64,000 nt of DNA from Hemerocallis citrina (Eukaryota; Streptophyta; Magnoliopsida; Asparagales; Asphodelaceae): NCBI GenBank assembly GCA_017893485.1, contig CM030366.1:200565173-200629172 (forward strand). The letters are read 5' to 3'. The translations under genes were made by a program, and so were the position numbers. Every line of letters starts with the position of its first letter. Positions within the stretch are counted from its first letter, which is position 1. The notes under the pieces were generated by a model, which saw only the letters and a list, made by a program, of their open reading frames with translations, did no database searches and was not told where the DNA came from. Positions 21,989-35,100 of the stretch are shown here, piece by piece.

Positions 21989-23734
21989 TTTCACAAGAGT
22001 GCTCTCACCCCCATTGCCCTGACTCCAACAGAGGCTCTTGAACATGCCACAATCCTCAATTGCTCCACAGAGAGTTTTCCCATCAAGTACCTTGGACTGC
22101 CACTTAGACCCGGAAAGCTAAAAAAGGCGGATTGGATGCCTATTATTGACCGGGTTGAGAAAAGGCTAGCCGGATGGAAAGGCAAAGCACTATCCTTAGG
22201 TGGGAGAGTCACGATTATTAATGCAGTCCTCTCAAACCTCCCCACCTATTATCTCTCCTTCTTTGAAATGCCGCGATGGGTAATCCAAAGAATTGACCGG
22301 ACTCGGAAACGTGTCTTATGGAAAGGGGCAGACCCAGACCGAGGAGGTTATCACCTTATTAGATGGGAGAAGGCGTGTATGAAAAAGATACATGGAGGCC
22401 TAGGTATAATTGACCTGCGAGATATGAATCTAGCGCTTCTGGGTAAATGGTGGTGGAATGTGTTCCACCCTAATGGAGAAGGGTAGCAGCAATTTGTTCA
22501 GGAATATATGCAGGGGAATGGAATAAGAAATCTGGGCTTCAGGATAGGCCCTCGGGTTTCCTTGTTCTGGAAAGGCATTACTAAGGCATACGAACCCTTC
22601 ACTAGCAGTGTCAAGTCAGCTATCGGTAACGGCAGACTCACCAGGTTTTGGTGGGATAAATAGTGTACTGATCACATGCTCAGAGCCCTGTTCCCCGATA
22701 TACGAGCAGACATCACAACCACACTGCACGGTGGCCGCAGCCTGGAAAAGAGGTGCCTGGAATCCATCTTTCAAACATCTGCTTGACATAGGCTCCCAAC
22801 TCAGACTTACGGAACTTCAGGCCTACATCTCCAACGCTGGTATTAGTTGCTCCCAGGGTCCCGATAAAAAATTATGGGGATTGGAGAAGAACGGCAAGTT
22901 CACGGTTCGCTCCATGTACAAGCGCATCCATTTTAGGGGATGCACCCCAAAATGGGCTGCCGTCATCTGGAGAACGAAAGCTCCGCTAAAAATTAAAGCC
23001 TTCTTATGGTTGGTACTAAATGATGCGATCATGACTAGAGAAAACCTCGCTAAGCGCCAACCGAGTGTGGACTCTCAATGCGGATTCTGCCACGCCGCCC
23101 TCGAGACTAGAGACCATTTTTTTCTTCAGTGTCCTAGGAGTAAAGCGGTACTCGTAGAGGTACTCAGTACCCTAGGGACAACTCAATACCCTAGTACTTA
23201 CGAGGACTTGTTGGTAGGCCCAAAGTTCACAACGGAGAGGGGTGCTATGAGAGAATCGTGGTATTTATCTATCGCCGCAATGACCTGGGTTCTCTGGCTA
23301 AACAGAAATAATCTTTACTTTCATAGAACTTGCAATAGTATTTCTGGCAATTTGACTCACATTATGCATTTTATTTCATTTTGGGCTAATGTGACAGCAG
23401 CAGGTCCCAGAGGAAGGATTGCGAGTGTTTTCCAGGTAGAGGAGTTTGATGATGAGGAGATTGAGATCAGGCCGACGATCGATTGACAGCCAGCACAACA
23501 CAGTCTACTATGGTCATTGATACCCACCCCCCCGGGGTTTGTTGGGGGGTTATGATGTATTTCTTTGCGGCTACTCTATGTTTATTTTGTCCCACCCCCC
23601 ATGTTCGGGGCGGAGTTTATGTACTTTTGTTCTGTTTGTAGGATTTTGTAGTAGGCTCAGTACTCTGAGTATGTTTTATTAATATCTTATTAATGAAATA
23701 GGGTGGCCAGATTCAACATTTTCTTCAAAAAAAA
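21989..23734 (+). mobile_element. 5'-truncated L1-type LINE
   Basis: The insertion is bounded by a perfect 16-bp target duplication and ends in an A-run at 23727-23736, the signature of target-primed reverse transcription. The 5' end falls inside the reverse transcriptase, so the ORF1, endonuclease and catalytic RT parts are absent. The last 250 bases are 3' UTR, with a G/C-rich stretch around 23530-23610. Confidence 0.93.
21990..23486 (+). pseudogene. LINE reverse transcriptase C-terminus with zinc-finger (zf-RVT) domain
   Basis: The first frame (to TAG at 22484-22486) has the post-catalytic RT motif FPIKYLGLPLRPGKL, then GWKGKALSLGGRVTLI-type sequence and the LGKWWW block. A further in-frame stop near 22661 and a frame change near 22730 follow. 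The second frame then gives GLEKNGKFTVRSMYK, APLKIKAFLWLVL and the CGFC...H...C zinc-binding pattern typical of the zf-RVT domain of plant LINEs. No YxDD catalytic centre is present because of 5' truncation. Dead on arrival. Confidence 0.9.
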
Positions 23735-23750
23735 AACCTTTCTATCTGTA

Positions 23751-24178
23751 CCAGTATTATACATAAAAGGGATATGTCTAGTGGGACCCTTTTTAGATGA
23801 ATCAGCACATGCATTTTGTGTTTTCTACAAAATAAAAATAAACACATTTTTCATTTTTATCAAAGAGTAATGCTTCATACACTACAAATTAATCTCACTA
23901 CCATTCTCTTTACTACCTTACGGGACACAATTTTATTGAATAGTTCCTTCACTTACTATCTTTCCCCCACCTTCCCCCACATACTCTTTTTGAAAATAGA
24001 AAAGGGATACAACTGTTTTCTACCAGTTGTAGAAGTTCATCAAGATGCCACACAAAAATAAAACATGATTACCTGAGCAAAACTATTTTTTTACCTGTCT
24101 TGAAAAAACAATGAGAATTATTATGAATGTATTTTACATGCATAAAAAAAATGAGAATTACTATCCTTCTATTTTCCA
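23751..24178. other. Intergenic stretch, no gene recognised
   Basis: AT-rich sequence with a short open frame at 23816-24061 that has no recognisable domain. Nothing else is supported. Confidence 0.5.
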
Positions 24179-24736
24179 TCTATATAATAAAATACAAAGA
24201 AAACTATCAAGTGGCTCACATTTAGTAGGATTGAAATCAATGGTCCAGATCTAACCTTACAAAACATATTTTCTCGCCTAAAAGTTTCTCCCCCAAACTC
24301 AAATTCAAATCTCAAAACAACTTCTTTATTTATTTATTTCTCTATCTCTCTCTCTCATTCTCTCTCTATTTACTCAGAAATTTATATTTTCAGATTTCAG
24401 ATTTGTAAATTTTTAGATTTTTTATGTTTTTTTTTATTGCTCATGTTATATTGAAAAATACAAATATCTCATCAAGAGTTAAATTTCATCATTTTTCACG
24501 CTCAAAGTTCTAAGAAGTTGGATTTTACACCCCCATTTATAATTATTTTTTTACGCCCCCGTTTATAATTATTTTTTAACATATACTAATAGAAACATAG
24601 ACTTTTAATTACTACTAATTATTGTTTTACTATTCAAACTTGAGCTACATAATTGTTGTTTTACTGTTTACAAGACTTTCATATGTTGTATCGTTCCGAA
24701 GACGTGCCGTAGGCACGTGCCCACGGGCAAATCTAG
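24179..24736 (+). mobile_element. Non-autonomous Helitron (558 bp) upstream of NOV
   Basis: It starts with TC (TCTATATAATAAAATAC) after A and ends CTAG (24733-24736) before T. The 3' end carries two adjacent hairpins, CGTGCCGTAGGCACG (24703-24717) and GCCCACGGGC (24719-24728). A reverse-oriented relative lies in NOV intron 1 (28895-29357) and shares sequence along its whole length, including the GTGGCTC/GAGCCAC and CT-repeat segments. Confidence 0.8.
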
Positions 24737-24969
24737 TTCCTTAATAAATGATTAGCAGTAATCATTGATCTTATTTTGAGACAAAGGTCTACCTTCAATG
24801 GTTTCTAGAGATATCTCCTTACTAAATTTCGTTATAGCATCGCTAATGGGATTCAGATCGACAAAGTTTTGTTATGGAAACTACCGTAATACTACAAACT
24901 CCCATATTAATGACATATTTCGGTTCAGCTTTGTTCATATAACATTACTAAAGAATGAGTCATTTTTGT

Positions 24970-25141
24970 TAAAGTAATGCTACACCCACACTTTTTTATA
25001 CAACAATTTTTTGTTTACAACCTTATGCGTCACAATACTGCTGGAGGTTTTTACAATCTACTATACAATAAACTCTAATAGTATTGTGCCAGAAACGGTT
25101 GTAAAGAAAAAATTGCAGGAAAAATTGTGGCCTTAGCTTTA
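24970..25141. mobile_element. MITE in the NOV upstream region
   Basis: The left arm TAAAGTAATGCTACACC...CAATTTTTTGTTTACAACC mirrors the right arm ending in ATTGTGGCCTTAGCTTTA, giving an inverted repeat of about 65 bp around a short loop. It lies about 150 bp upstream of the NOV TATA box, where it could affect expression; no such effect can be read from sequence alone. Confidence 0.65.
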
Positions 25142-25293
25142 TTATTTTCGTTATTACCATCATAGTTACAAAATAACTACACTCATTGCACGTGCTAATT
25201 ATTTAGTAAAATGTAAGCCCACGTCGAACCTTAAAAGCCCTGCAAAAGCCCTGCAAAAGCCCAAACCTCACAACCTGACACCACCCCAATACC

Positions 25294-25301
25294 TATAAAT
25301 A
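25294..25301 (+). promoter_or_regulatory. Probable TATA box of NOV
   Basis: TATAAATA lies 88 bp before the ATG at 25382, with a CCAAT word about 10 bp upstream and three AAAAGCCC words at 25220-25265. The spacing fits a plant core promoter; the transcription start is not determined. Confidence 0.6.
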
Positions 25302-25381
25302 CCCCCCACGCCGCGTCGCCGCCTTCAATTCCATCTCTCCTCCACTTGGTTCAAAAACCAACGCCCGATTTTCCCTACCAA

Positions 25382-26125
25382 ATGTACCGCCCGCCCGGCC
25401 CCCACTGCCCCCGAGGCGGCGCCGCCCTTAACGCCGGAGGCGGCGGCGCTGCCTTCCCTCAACATACCAATTTCCCTCAAACCCCCAATTTCAACCCCCA
25501 ATTTTATCAACACCCACAACAATTACAACAACGGCAACAAGCAGCTCAGCACCTCTTCCAAAACCCTAACTTGCTAAACCCCTTCCCCCAAACCCCTTTC
25601 TTCCAAAACCCTAATTACCAGAACCCAAACCCAAACCCCCAATTTCAAAACCCAAATATCTCATCAAACCCCCAGTTTCAAAACACGAACATCTCTTCAA
25701 ATTTCCAATTTCAAAACCCGAATGTCCCTTCGAATTCGCAAGCTAAAAACCCTAGTTTCCAGAACCAGGGGCCAAAGGTGACGATGGAAAGGGCCCAATT
25801 TCAAAACCCAAATATCTCATCAAACCCCCAGTTTCAAAACACGAACATCTCTTCAAATCCCCAATTTCAAAACCCGAATGCCCCTTCGAATTCGCAAGCT
25901 AAAAAACCTAGTTTCCAGAACCAGGGGCCAAAGGTGACGATGGAAAGAGCTGAGAGCGCGGTGGCGAAGGCGCAGAGGGATTTGGTTACCAAGGGGGAGA
26001 ATGTTACGGTGTGGAAGGTGTCGCAGGCGGCGCTTGTTTCGTTGCAGGTGGATTCGTGGAGTTCGCTAGGGTTTCAGCTTCAGGATGTTCCGATGCTTCT
26101 TCAGATGCTTATTACCGAAGGAAAG
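25382..26125 (+). CDS. NOV: NOV exon 1
   Basis: Residues 1-248. It starts MYRPPGPHCPRG, matching the family's N-terminus; the frame stays open to 25346 but has no earlier ATG. A Q/N/P-rich stretch with two 52-residue copies is followed by the conserved VWKVSQAALVSLQVDSW block. The donor is AAG|GTTTGA, phase 0. Confidence 0.88.
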
Positions 26126-28090
26126 GTTTGATTTTGGAACTAGTTGTTGGTTTTTTAGTAGGTTATTTCATAGCACTACCTAAATTTGAGATTATATATA
26201 GGCGGTAACATGGTTGACTAGGTATTATGTTGGAAATGGTGGTTTATTATATATTTTTATTTTACGAAATATTAAGAAAAGTTTAAATTGGGAAAACAGC
26301 AATAAGAAAGCTTTAGGGGACATCCCCTTTATCTCATTTAGCATTATTTCCTCAATGTTACTTGGGTGAAATCGGATTGGCCGGTATAACTCCCAAAATA
26401 TATGAATAATGGTATTTGTTTGAAATTGTCAAAATGATTATACAGTGATGGCTGACTAGAGAAACTGTTGTAGTGGGACCTTAACAGCTGATATAACAGT
26501 CATAATGGCAGGTTCAATTTCAATTTTGGGTGAAATTGGACTGGCCTGTATAACTCCCAAAATATATGAATAATGGTATCTGTTTGAAAATGATGATACA
26601 GTGATGTCAAACTAGAGAAACTGTTGTAGTGGGCCATTAACAGCCGATATAACAGTCATAATGGCCGATGTATTGGCCGTAATGACCGATTTTTATCACA
26701 CTGGTCGCACACATCCAAATAGTTTCAATTACCCCCTCATTTTATCCCTATGTCAGCTATCTCTAGTTTCTTGGATACATACTTGAAAATCTTATGCTTT
26801 AGTTTTTCCTACTCATTCCCGTCGACAATTTTTCTTCTCCTTATTCTGGAGAGGACTTTTAATTCCACCCCCCTTGTACAAGAATCTCTAGTAATTTTTT
26901 AACACAGCCAATTAATTTGTTTTAGAACATTTATTTATTCTTTCATTTTTAACAGAATTACTACGTTGTAAACTGCCAAGTTATCTAAATTAGTTTCAGT
27001 GATACCAATAAAGCGTTCTATATTGACGAAGGATAATTGTTGGACCAGGAACCAATGTAAAACTTGCTAGTTACCTTTGTTTATTTATAGAATCAGTCAA
27101 ACGCCAGTTAGTTTTGATTTATTTTGATTTGTTTTATGAGTTATTTTTCTATAACAACATAAAACTTTAAAAAATATTGAAAATATGTCATTACATAATA
27201 TATTAATTGAAGCTAAAACATATTTCTAATGCTCAAAGCATTTTTCGCTAATCATACGTCAGGCTATGCACTATGTTGCATTTGAATCAAACCAATCCAA
27301 CCCAACTTGAACAATTGGATTTTTTAAGCACTAGAAACCTGCTCTAACATGAAATTTGGGGGGGGGGGGGTTGAAAAAGCCCATTAAAATTTTGGATCGG
27401 GTTTTTTTTGTTGGGTTTGCTCCCTTCATCTGCCTTGGCTTTGTCTTTGTCTGTCAAGCAATCAGGGGAAAGTTGACCATCACACCTAACCCAAACCTGG
27501 CCATAACCCACCCCATACATGATGTAACATTTTCACTTAAGTTATATTTGTGTAAGTCATCAGTTACGAGACTTTACAAAAGCTACCATATACTTTTAGG
27601 CCTTTCTTTCCTAACTTTGCTTTAATTTGTGACCCCACAAATTTTCATTTTTATCCAAAATTGTAACAATTATCTACCTCAAACCAAACTACATTATATT
27701 TGTAAAAAAAGTATCATATTCAATGGTAGTTATCTGTAGGTATCCGGTAATAAAGCAATGTTATGGTAGTTATTTGAGAAAGACCTAAAATATAGGGCTA
27801 TTTTATTGAATTTAGCCCTAATCCTAAACCCTCCAGCTGTAGCTTGCTTAAAATGTTGAAACAAAAGTAAAATGATTAAAGGCTATAAGAAATCCGAAAT
27901 ATTAAATCAAAACCAATCTGACCCATCCTATAGAGCCTGAAACCCGCATGTACTAATCCAAAATATGATGGGTCCTGGATTCGGTCAAAACAGATGGGTT
28001 GGCATGGGTTTTGGGTCTGAAAAAGAAAACTCTTGTCGGATTCGGAAATTGCAGAAAACCCGTTCGACTTGCACATGTGCACACCCTTCA

Positions 28091-28163
<73 letters not shown>

Positions 28164-29102
28164 AAAAAGGGGTATGAGCAATTTGCTCATTCAGTAAATG
28201 AGCAAGTGATGAGGTGGCATGCATGTGATTGGAAAATCCTAAAAGTGGTTAGATACTCAATGTATCACATGCATGCCACCTCATCAATTGCTCATTTATT
28301 AAATGAGCAAGTTGGCAAGTTGCTCATATCCCTTTTATTCATATATATAAGCAATGCTCCATTTCAAACGAGTCCTGTGCAAACAGGTATACAAACCACT
28401 GAAGCTGCTGTTCTTAACGACTTAAGTTATATTAAGCCTGAAGCCGTTGTTCCCAACAATGGCTTTAGTGGTTTGCAATGGGGCATTGCTCTTTCTCTCT
28501 CTCTATATATATGGTCCCCTTCCGTTGTGCACTAAGCTGTCGTGTGCACTCGGCCTTCTCGCCTTCATATAGACAATCCGAACCGTTCACATTAATCTAC
28601 ACATCTAAATTAGTCTAAATATGTAAATCAAATCATTTGAAATTCATTTGTCCATCTATCATGTAACTATAAAAAACAACGATTTTCAGCCATGCAATTT
28701 TGTAACACTTCAACGGATGGGCAAATAAATTTCAAATGATATTATTTTATATATTCAGACTAATTTAGATGTGTAGATCAATGCGAACGGTTCGGATCGT
28801 TAATATGGGCAGGCCGAGTGGCGAGTGCACACGGCAGCCTAGGCTCCTAGTGCACAACGGAAGGAGACTCTCTCTCTCTCTCTTTATATATATACTAGAT
28901 TTGCCTGTGGGCACGTGCCTATGGCACGTCTTCAGAACGATACATTATATGAAAAGCATTGTAAACAGTAAATCAACAATTATATAGCTCAAGTTTGAAT
29001 ATTATGACAATAATTAGTTGTAAATAAAAGTCCATGTTTTCATTAGTATATGTTGAAAAATAATTATAAATTAAGGTATAAAAGTCCATGTTTTCATAAG
29101 TC

Positions 29103-29179
<77 letters not shown>

Positions 29180-32100
29180 AAATAAATAAAGGAGTTGTTT
29201 TGGGGGGGATTTGAATTTGAGTTTTGGGGAAAAACTTTTTTGGGGGGGGGGGGGGGGGTGGGGGAATGTGTTTTGTGAGGTTAGATATAGGCCTTTGATT
29301 TTGGGGGGATTGAAGGAGAGCCACTTGATAGCTTTCTTTGTGTTTTATTTTATATATATATAATTTTTGAAATTTTGACAAATACATATATACATAACTT
29401 CCTTTTCAATCATACATAAATGCATTTTAGTTGGAAATGTACTAAACATATATACATTTATCAACATATATATATGTTAGTATAGATACAATTAAATATG
29501 TCTTGGTTTGCTTATATGAAGTAGCCACCTATAAGCCAAACACACTTTAATTACCAATTTCGTGACTTGTGTACACATATGTTTATTCAAATGTTATCAC
29601 AATTTTGTGAGCATGCATGCCTATTTGTATCAATGTATTGGTTATTATAAGTGCATCATGAAGCAGAATCTTCTCAAAATATGAAAGTTGATTGATTTTT
29701 TTTAATCCTTGCAAACATAAATTGTAATTGAAGATTCAGACCTTGATGTGAGTATAATCCTTTACATATTTTTGTTTGAACAACTAAACTAAGTGGACAT
29801 ATTATCTAAATGGTGACCATTTGTATGTGCTTGATTCGTTCATTTTACGTTTTTTAAATTTATATTCACCAGGTAAATGCATTTATTCACTGCTATGTTG
29901 GTGCACAAAAAATTACATCATTATATGATTTAGAGATGGCAATATGCAAGAATGAAGGCATTGAAAGTTTTGAAGAGCTAGGGCTAGGTCCTCTATCTCG
30001 CCACCCTTTGGCCCAACATTATTTCTTAATTCCTTCAGATTCAACGGAGATATTCAGAATATCAAGCGAGGACATTATTGCTTCCTTGCAGAGCTTCATA
30101 ATCAAACATGATAGCAAGATGGTCTCAGCAGAGGAATTTTTAGATTTTCTTGCTGAGCAGAAGTCTGTCTCAAATAAAGGAAAGCTTGGTGTGCGGATAC
30201 AGAGCTTAGGGTACTCTCTCGCTCTCTTGCTCTCTTGCTCTCTTTATGTGAATTGGACTCATGCTACTTCCATAGCCTTGCAGCTCTTTGTACATCTTCT
30301 GACTTATATAACTTTAATGACTTGTAATTAGTCTTTCCAAAATCATGCACTCTAATTCGACACTTCAATGTGGGGAGTTATATGCATAATTTCCTACCTG
30401 CTACTATTTACCTGCAAAGTTCGACCATGTAAAACATACATTTTGTTCCAGGAAGTCCTTAAGAATTTTCTTTTGCAAAAGATCATAAGTTTCTCACTGC
30501 GGAAGGTCGTCTTATTATACATTCCAGAAGTTGCTTCTTATTTTTTGATAGATTTTGAATAAGTTGTGTGATGGATGTCTTATGTGATGTTGTGGCATGG
30601 TTTATTTTATTTTTCATACATTTTGCAACAAAATCAGTTTCTAGTCCATCCTCTTGATGGCATATTATTAATAATACATGTGATTTCCTCAATTTATAAC
30701 TCTGGGTTGCTTTTAATAGGATGCATATATCTTATATACGAGAAGCGAAGAAATCAGAAAAGACCATTCTCAGAAAATCCCTGGAGAGTACTAAAAGTAA
30801 CGTAAACGAACAGGATTTGGCTGGACCTCGTCCGAGAAAACTCTTGCATTTGGAAAAACAGAAGCTTGATAAGCAGTTTGGTTCTATTTCTGGACGTGTG
30901 AAGGAGTTTTCCACTTTATGCAATGATTTTGGTGGAAAGCACACCCGATTCAATAGTGATGACTCTATTGAGTCTGAAGATGAAGATGATTATGATGATG
31001 GTGACCATTTTAAAAATGCAGGTACTTCTCGGAGTGCATCTCATGATAAGGTCAGTAACCCAAACTTAAGTAGATGTCCTTATCCGTCAACAAATGAAGA
31101 GATGATAAGGCTTGGGCTTAAATCTTTGAAAAGCGAAAAAGTAAACCCCAGCAAGGATAAAGCAGTGGGTATCGAGGGGCACTTTGGAAAAAAACGGAAG
31201 CGGAAGGGAGGAAGAAACAATGACAGTATTATTAATAAATTTTTGAGGAAAGATGAAATCATTGAGGGAGTAGATTGCATATCGCTTTCTGCTAGTAGCA
31301 TGGAGAAGTTTATAACAACATGGAAAGAAGCTTGTCGGGAACATTCTGCTGCTGAGGTATGTCAACCGCACTCAAAGGAATTTGTAAATCCGTGAATGTT
31401 CTTTTATATTACTGAAGTAGTCAAAGTGTATAGTAGCTTGAAGTGTGGAGTCTATTTGTGTCTCTTTTCTTCTATTCCACAAGCACTTTTCGCATTATCA
31501 GGCTTTGCTCAATTTTGGAAAATTAAGAAACACCAATTCTCATTCATCCTCATTTTGTTTTCGTCATATTCTTCCTGTTATAACCTGTTCAATCTTCTTT
31601 TTTCTTGTATAACTTTGATGTTCCTGAACTTTTCTATGTTAAACCATGTCTGCAGGTCCTCGATTTGATGATTAACTTCTATATGCCATCAAATACAGAA
31701 AAAATGAAGAAGATTAGAAAAATTTTCTCACGTTATCCTGGAGCTGGTTTGCTACATGTAGCTGTAAGTTTTCTCCATTATTTTGTTATCCTTACTTCTC
31801 ACTTTTCAGCATTTCCCAAATACAATTCTATATTATTCAAACATTTTTTTTTCAAACAACTGTTTTCATGTTTGCTGTCACTTGACCCTTACACTGGGTA
31901 TATATATTCACATGGGCTATTCTTCTGTGAGCACGAAGACAGTCAGTCCAGTTCAAATCTATTCAACATTAAATTAAACCTTAAAGATACCATGTTTCTG
32001 TGCTTCTCTTAGTGTATGTTTGGTTTGAGGTGCAAGTGCAATTCAAAATTCAAATTTCCCTCCCAACTTTTTCATTCAATTACCAACATAGCCTATGTTT

Positions 32101-35100
32101 TATATAGGGTAAAAGTTAACAAAACCTCCTACATTCCCGATTAATTAATAAACGTCCGCCGGTGAAAATACACTTAGCCCCCAGCACGTTAAGTCCATGT
32201 TTTTTTATTTTTATTTATTTATTATTATTATTTTTTTGAATTGTGAAAAGTCAAAAGTTCCCTTATTTGGGTTTATAATGGTTCTGACTATCACCACCTC
32301 TCTCTCTTCCTTCACAACCACTGCCTCCAGCATCTCCTCCTGCCAATTTGTAACCACTGTCTTCACCTCACAAAGTTCTATGTAGACATCCAGTTCTTTC
32401 ATGACTTGCAATTTCAAACATAAGATTAATCCTAAAATCAAAAGAAAAGATTACACTTTGACATCTCAGAATTAACAAATTGAAATGAGAAAAAAAAACA
32501 TGAGGATCCATGGAAATTAAATACAGTTCATCCTCTCAGATTTCTTACAATTTGGTACACAATTTCGATCTTTGTTCTCAAATTTGGGAATAAAATCATA
32601 TTAGTATTTACAAACATGAAATTTTGTTCGACAGTCAATTATATGTTCACATCAAGAGAAAGAAATACGAACCCAAAATTTCAGATCTGAAAAACATTGT
32701 TTCCTATTTTGTTTCCAAAATATTCAATTAGTTTTTCATGATGATACAAAGGAGGATGCGGTAACGGTGGAGATGGCAGAAAGAAGAGTTGGTGGCGGTG
32801 GTGGTGGTGTAGGAGGAAGAGGTGGCGGCTGCGGGAGTGGTGTGCGGGAGTGGCTCAGAGGAGGTGGTAGTTGTGATTGGGCAGAGGTTGGTGGCGAGGT
32901 TGTGGAGGCAACGAAGGAGGGTGTTTCGAATGACGATGAGGAACACAGGGAGTGAGGGTGGGAGTGGGAGTGGGAGTGGGAGTGGGAGGAGGAGGTGGAT
33001 TGAGAGGTGGGTGGTTGTTGGAGATTTCTTTAAGGATATTATGCAGATTTTAGATAATGTTAATAAGTTAGTTTTGAAAAATAGTTGATGGAGTTACTGG
33101 AGAAGATGGTGAGGGAGCTCAGATTAAGATTAGAGAGGGAGGTTAGGAACTGAACCCATTTAAACTGAACGGAGAGATGCAAAGGACAGAGAAGAGCCTC
33201 AGAACCTTATTAGACCCCATCTGATTATTCACCATTCAAGCTTCAGGGGGCTAAGTGATTTTTTAAAACAGCTCTGGGTTTCTCAATTAATTGGGTAGAT
33301 GTTGGTGGGTGCTGTAACTTTTATCGTTTCATATATTACACCCATTTCTTTTATTTGGACGAGAACTCTGAAAAGAAAGATTTGCACTTGCATCTTAAAC
33401 CATACAAACCCGGAAGGCCTGAACTGATAATACATTTTGCTGCTTGAGGTAATTGGATTTGGTTCCTCTAAGATTTGCAAGAATTAGAGGAAATTCATCT
33501 TCTTAGTTGTTCATATATTCTAATAAAGATCCCACCCCTACCCTAGTAAGCTATCTAAATTCGATTTCTCGTTTCAACTAAAGAAAGGCCAGATGATAAG
33601 ATGGGAGACATTTAGTTACATTTTACTTCTGGTGGAAATGAGAGGATCTGAAAAGTATTTGAGGTGTATCGGTGTAATAAAATATGAGCTTAATGCACTT
33701 GGAAGATCTGATGAATCTCATCAAGTCACATGGTGTCTGCTAAATCGGTAAGTAGTTTTTTTTATATAATATTTCTTACATACACAAGAAAAATTATGTT
33801 AGTGACATGCATAAAGTCAGTTTTCTCGTGAAACTGGTGTAGTGACATAATTAAAAAGATTTTTTGGTCTTTCACTTTTTTGACCATGGTATGTGGAAAC
33901 ATCTCGAGAGTTAAATTATACTCAGGAATATTATGTCTTTTGATCAACCTGTGCATCTGTGCAATGCTGTCTCTCAGTCTATCTCCCTCAAATGTTTGAT
34001 GGGAGATTATTGCTACTTGCTAGTATGTCATGCTTCTCTGTTTACGTGTTGCATTCTGGGAGTATCCACTGTAAAATTTGCTGTATCCATGATTTTTGTT
34101 TTCTTTTAAATTTATCATTTATAATTTTTCATGTGGACGGGCCAATTTCCTCATAATTAATTTTTTGAATCTGAAAATTTCAGGTAACATCCATTAAACG
34201 TGGCTTGTTGGACAGTGTCTATGATACTGTTCAAGTCTTTGGTGACAATGGTTCTGCTCCTGCTGAAATTTTGGATATTGGTCCTTCAGTGAAAGATGAC
34301 TTAATATCAAATATTGATGACAATGGTTCTGCTCCTGCTGAAATTTTGGATATTGGTCCTTCAGTAAAAGATGACTTAATATCAAATATTGATGAAGTTA
34401 GCAGCGGGCGTGATTTCAGTGAGTGTTCTCTGTCTCTCATCATCTTCCATGGATAAATTTTATTGGTCCTTTCTCAATAACTTTATAATTGCATTGTGCA
34501 AATCTAGCTCCTTTGTATATATATTCTATGTTATTGTAATTAAATTTCCAAATGGCTGCTTCTGTATATATCCTATATAATAGTTAAACTTCAATAAGTG
34601 TAAATTAAGTTTTTTCCCCAATCTTTTCTTTCTTATTTTCCTTATTCGTTAATTCCTTCAGAGCTTTGTGTTTCTAGTTGGTTGTTCGAGTCCTATTTGT
34701 CATTTCCTTCTTGTTGATGTTACAAACTTTTGGTTTAATCCCTGATTTTCCCGATAATTCCTAATTATTTTCCGATTAGCCGATTAATCACTAATCTCTC
34801 CTAGACCGATTAGTTTCAAAAACCGACTTGCATTCCCTTTTCATGCATTCTTTAATCCAAATTCTCAATTCTTTTGAAATTTGCAGGAGTTACTGTTGAT
34901 GAGATCATTAAGAGCATCACTACGTTTTTGGGTCTTGATGTTCTCATACCTAGTGAAAACAAGTTGCCTTCTGGTAAAATATTTGAAACCTTCAAAAAGC
35001 TTCATCAGTGTGAAACATGGTTAGCGACTCAGTTTTCTGTGAAGGACTTCAGTTCTCTTGGCCATGGAAATTTCTTTAGTTTCTTGGAGGATCATGCTTC

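Larger units (their letters stand above)
26126..29872 (+). other. NOV intron 1
   Basis: A 3.7-kb GT-AG intron. Besides the elements listed separately, 27357-27370 is a G tract. The stretch 26700-28090 shows no recognisable gene or element. Confidence 0.8.

Noticed and set aside
25346..25381. Earlier start of NOV at 25346
   Set aside because: The upstream codons are open but the first is TTG; the first ATG (25382) gives the family-typical MYRPPGPH start.
27965..28535. Open frames with runs of Tyr-Ile across the (TA)n tract
   Set aside because: They are translations of a dinucleotide repeat inside NOV intron 1, with no other protein-like content.
32767..33088. Gly-rich frames in NOV intron 4
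   Set aside because: Built from GGTGGN and GGGAGT repeats inside the Mutator-like element; no domain.
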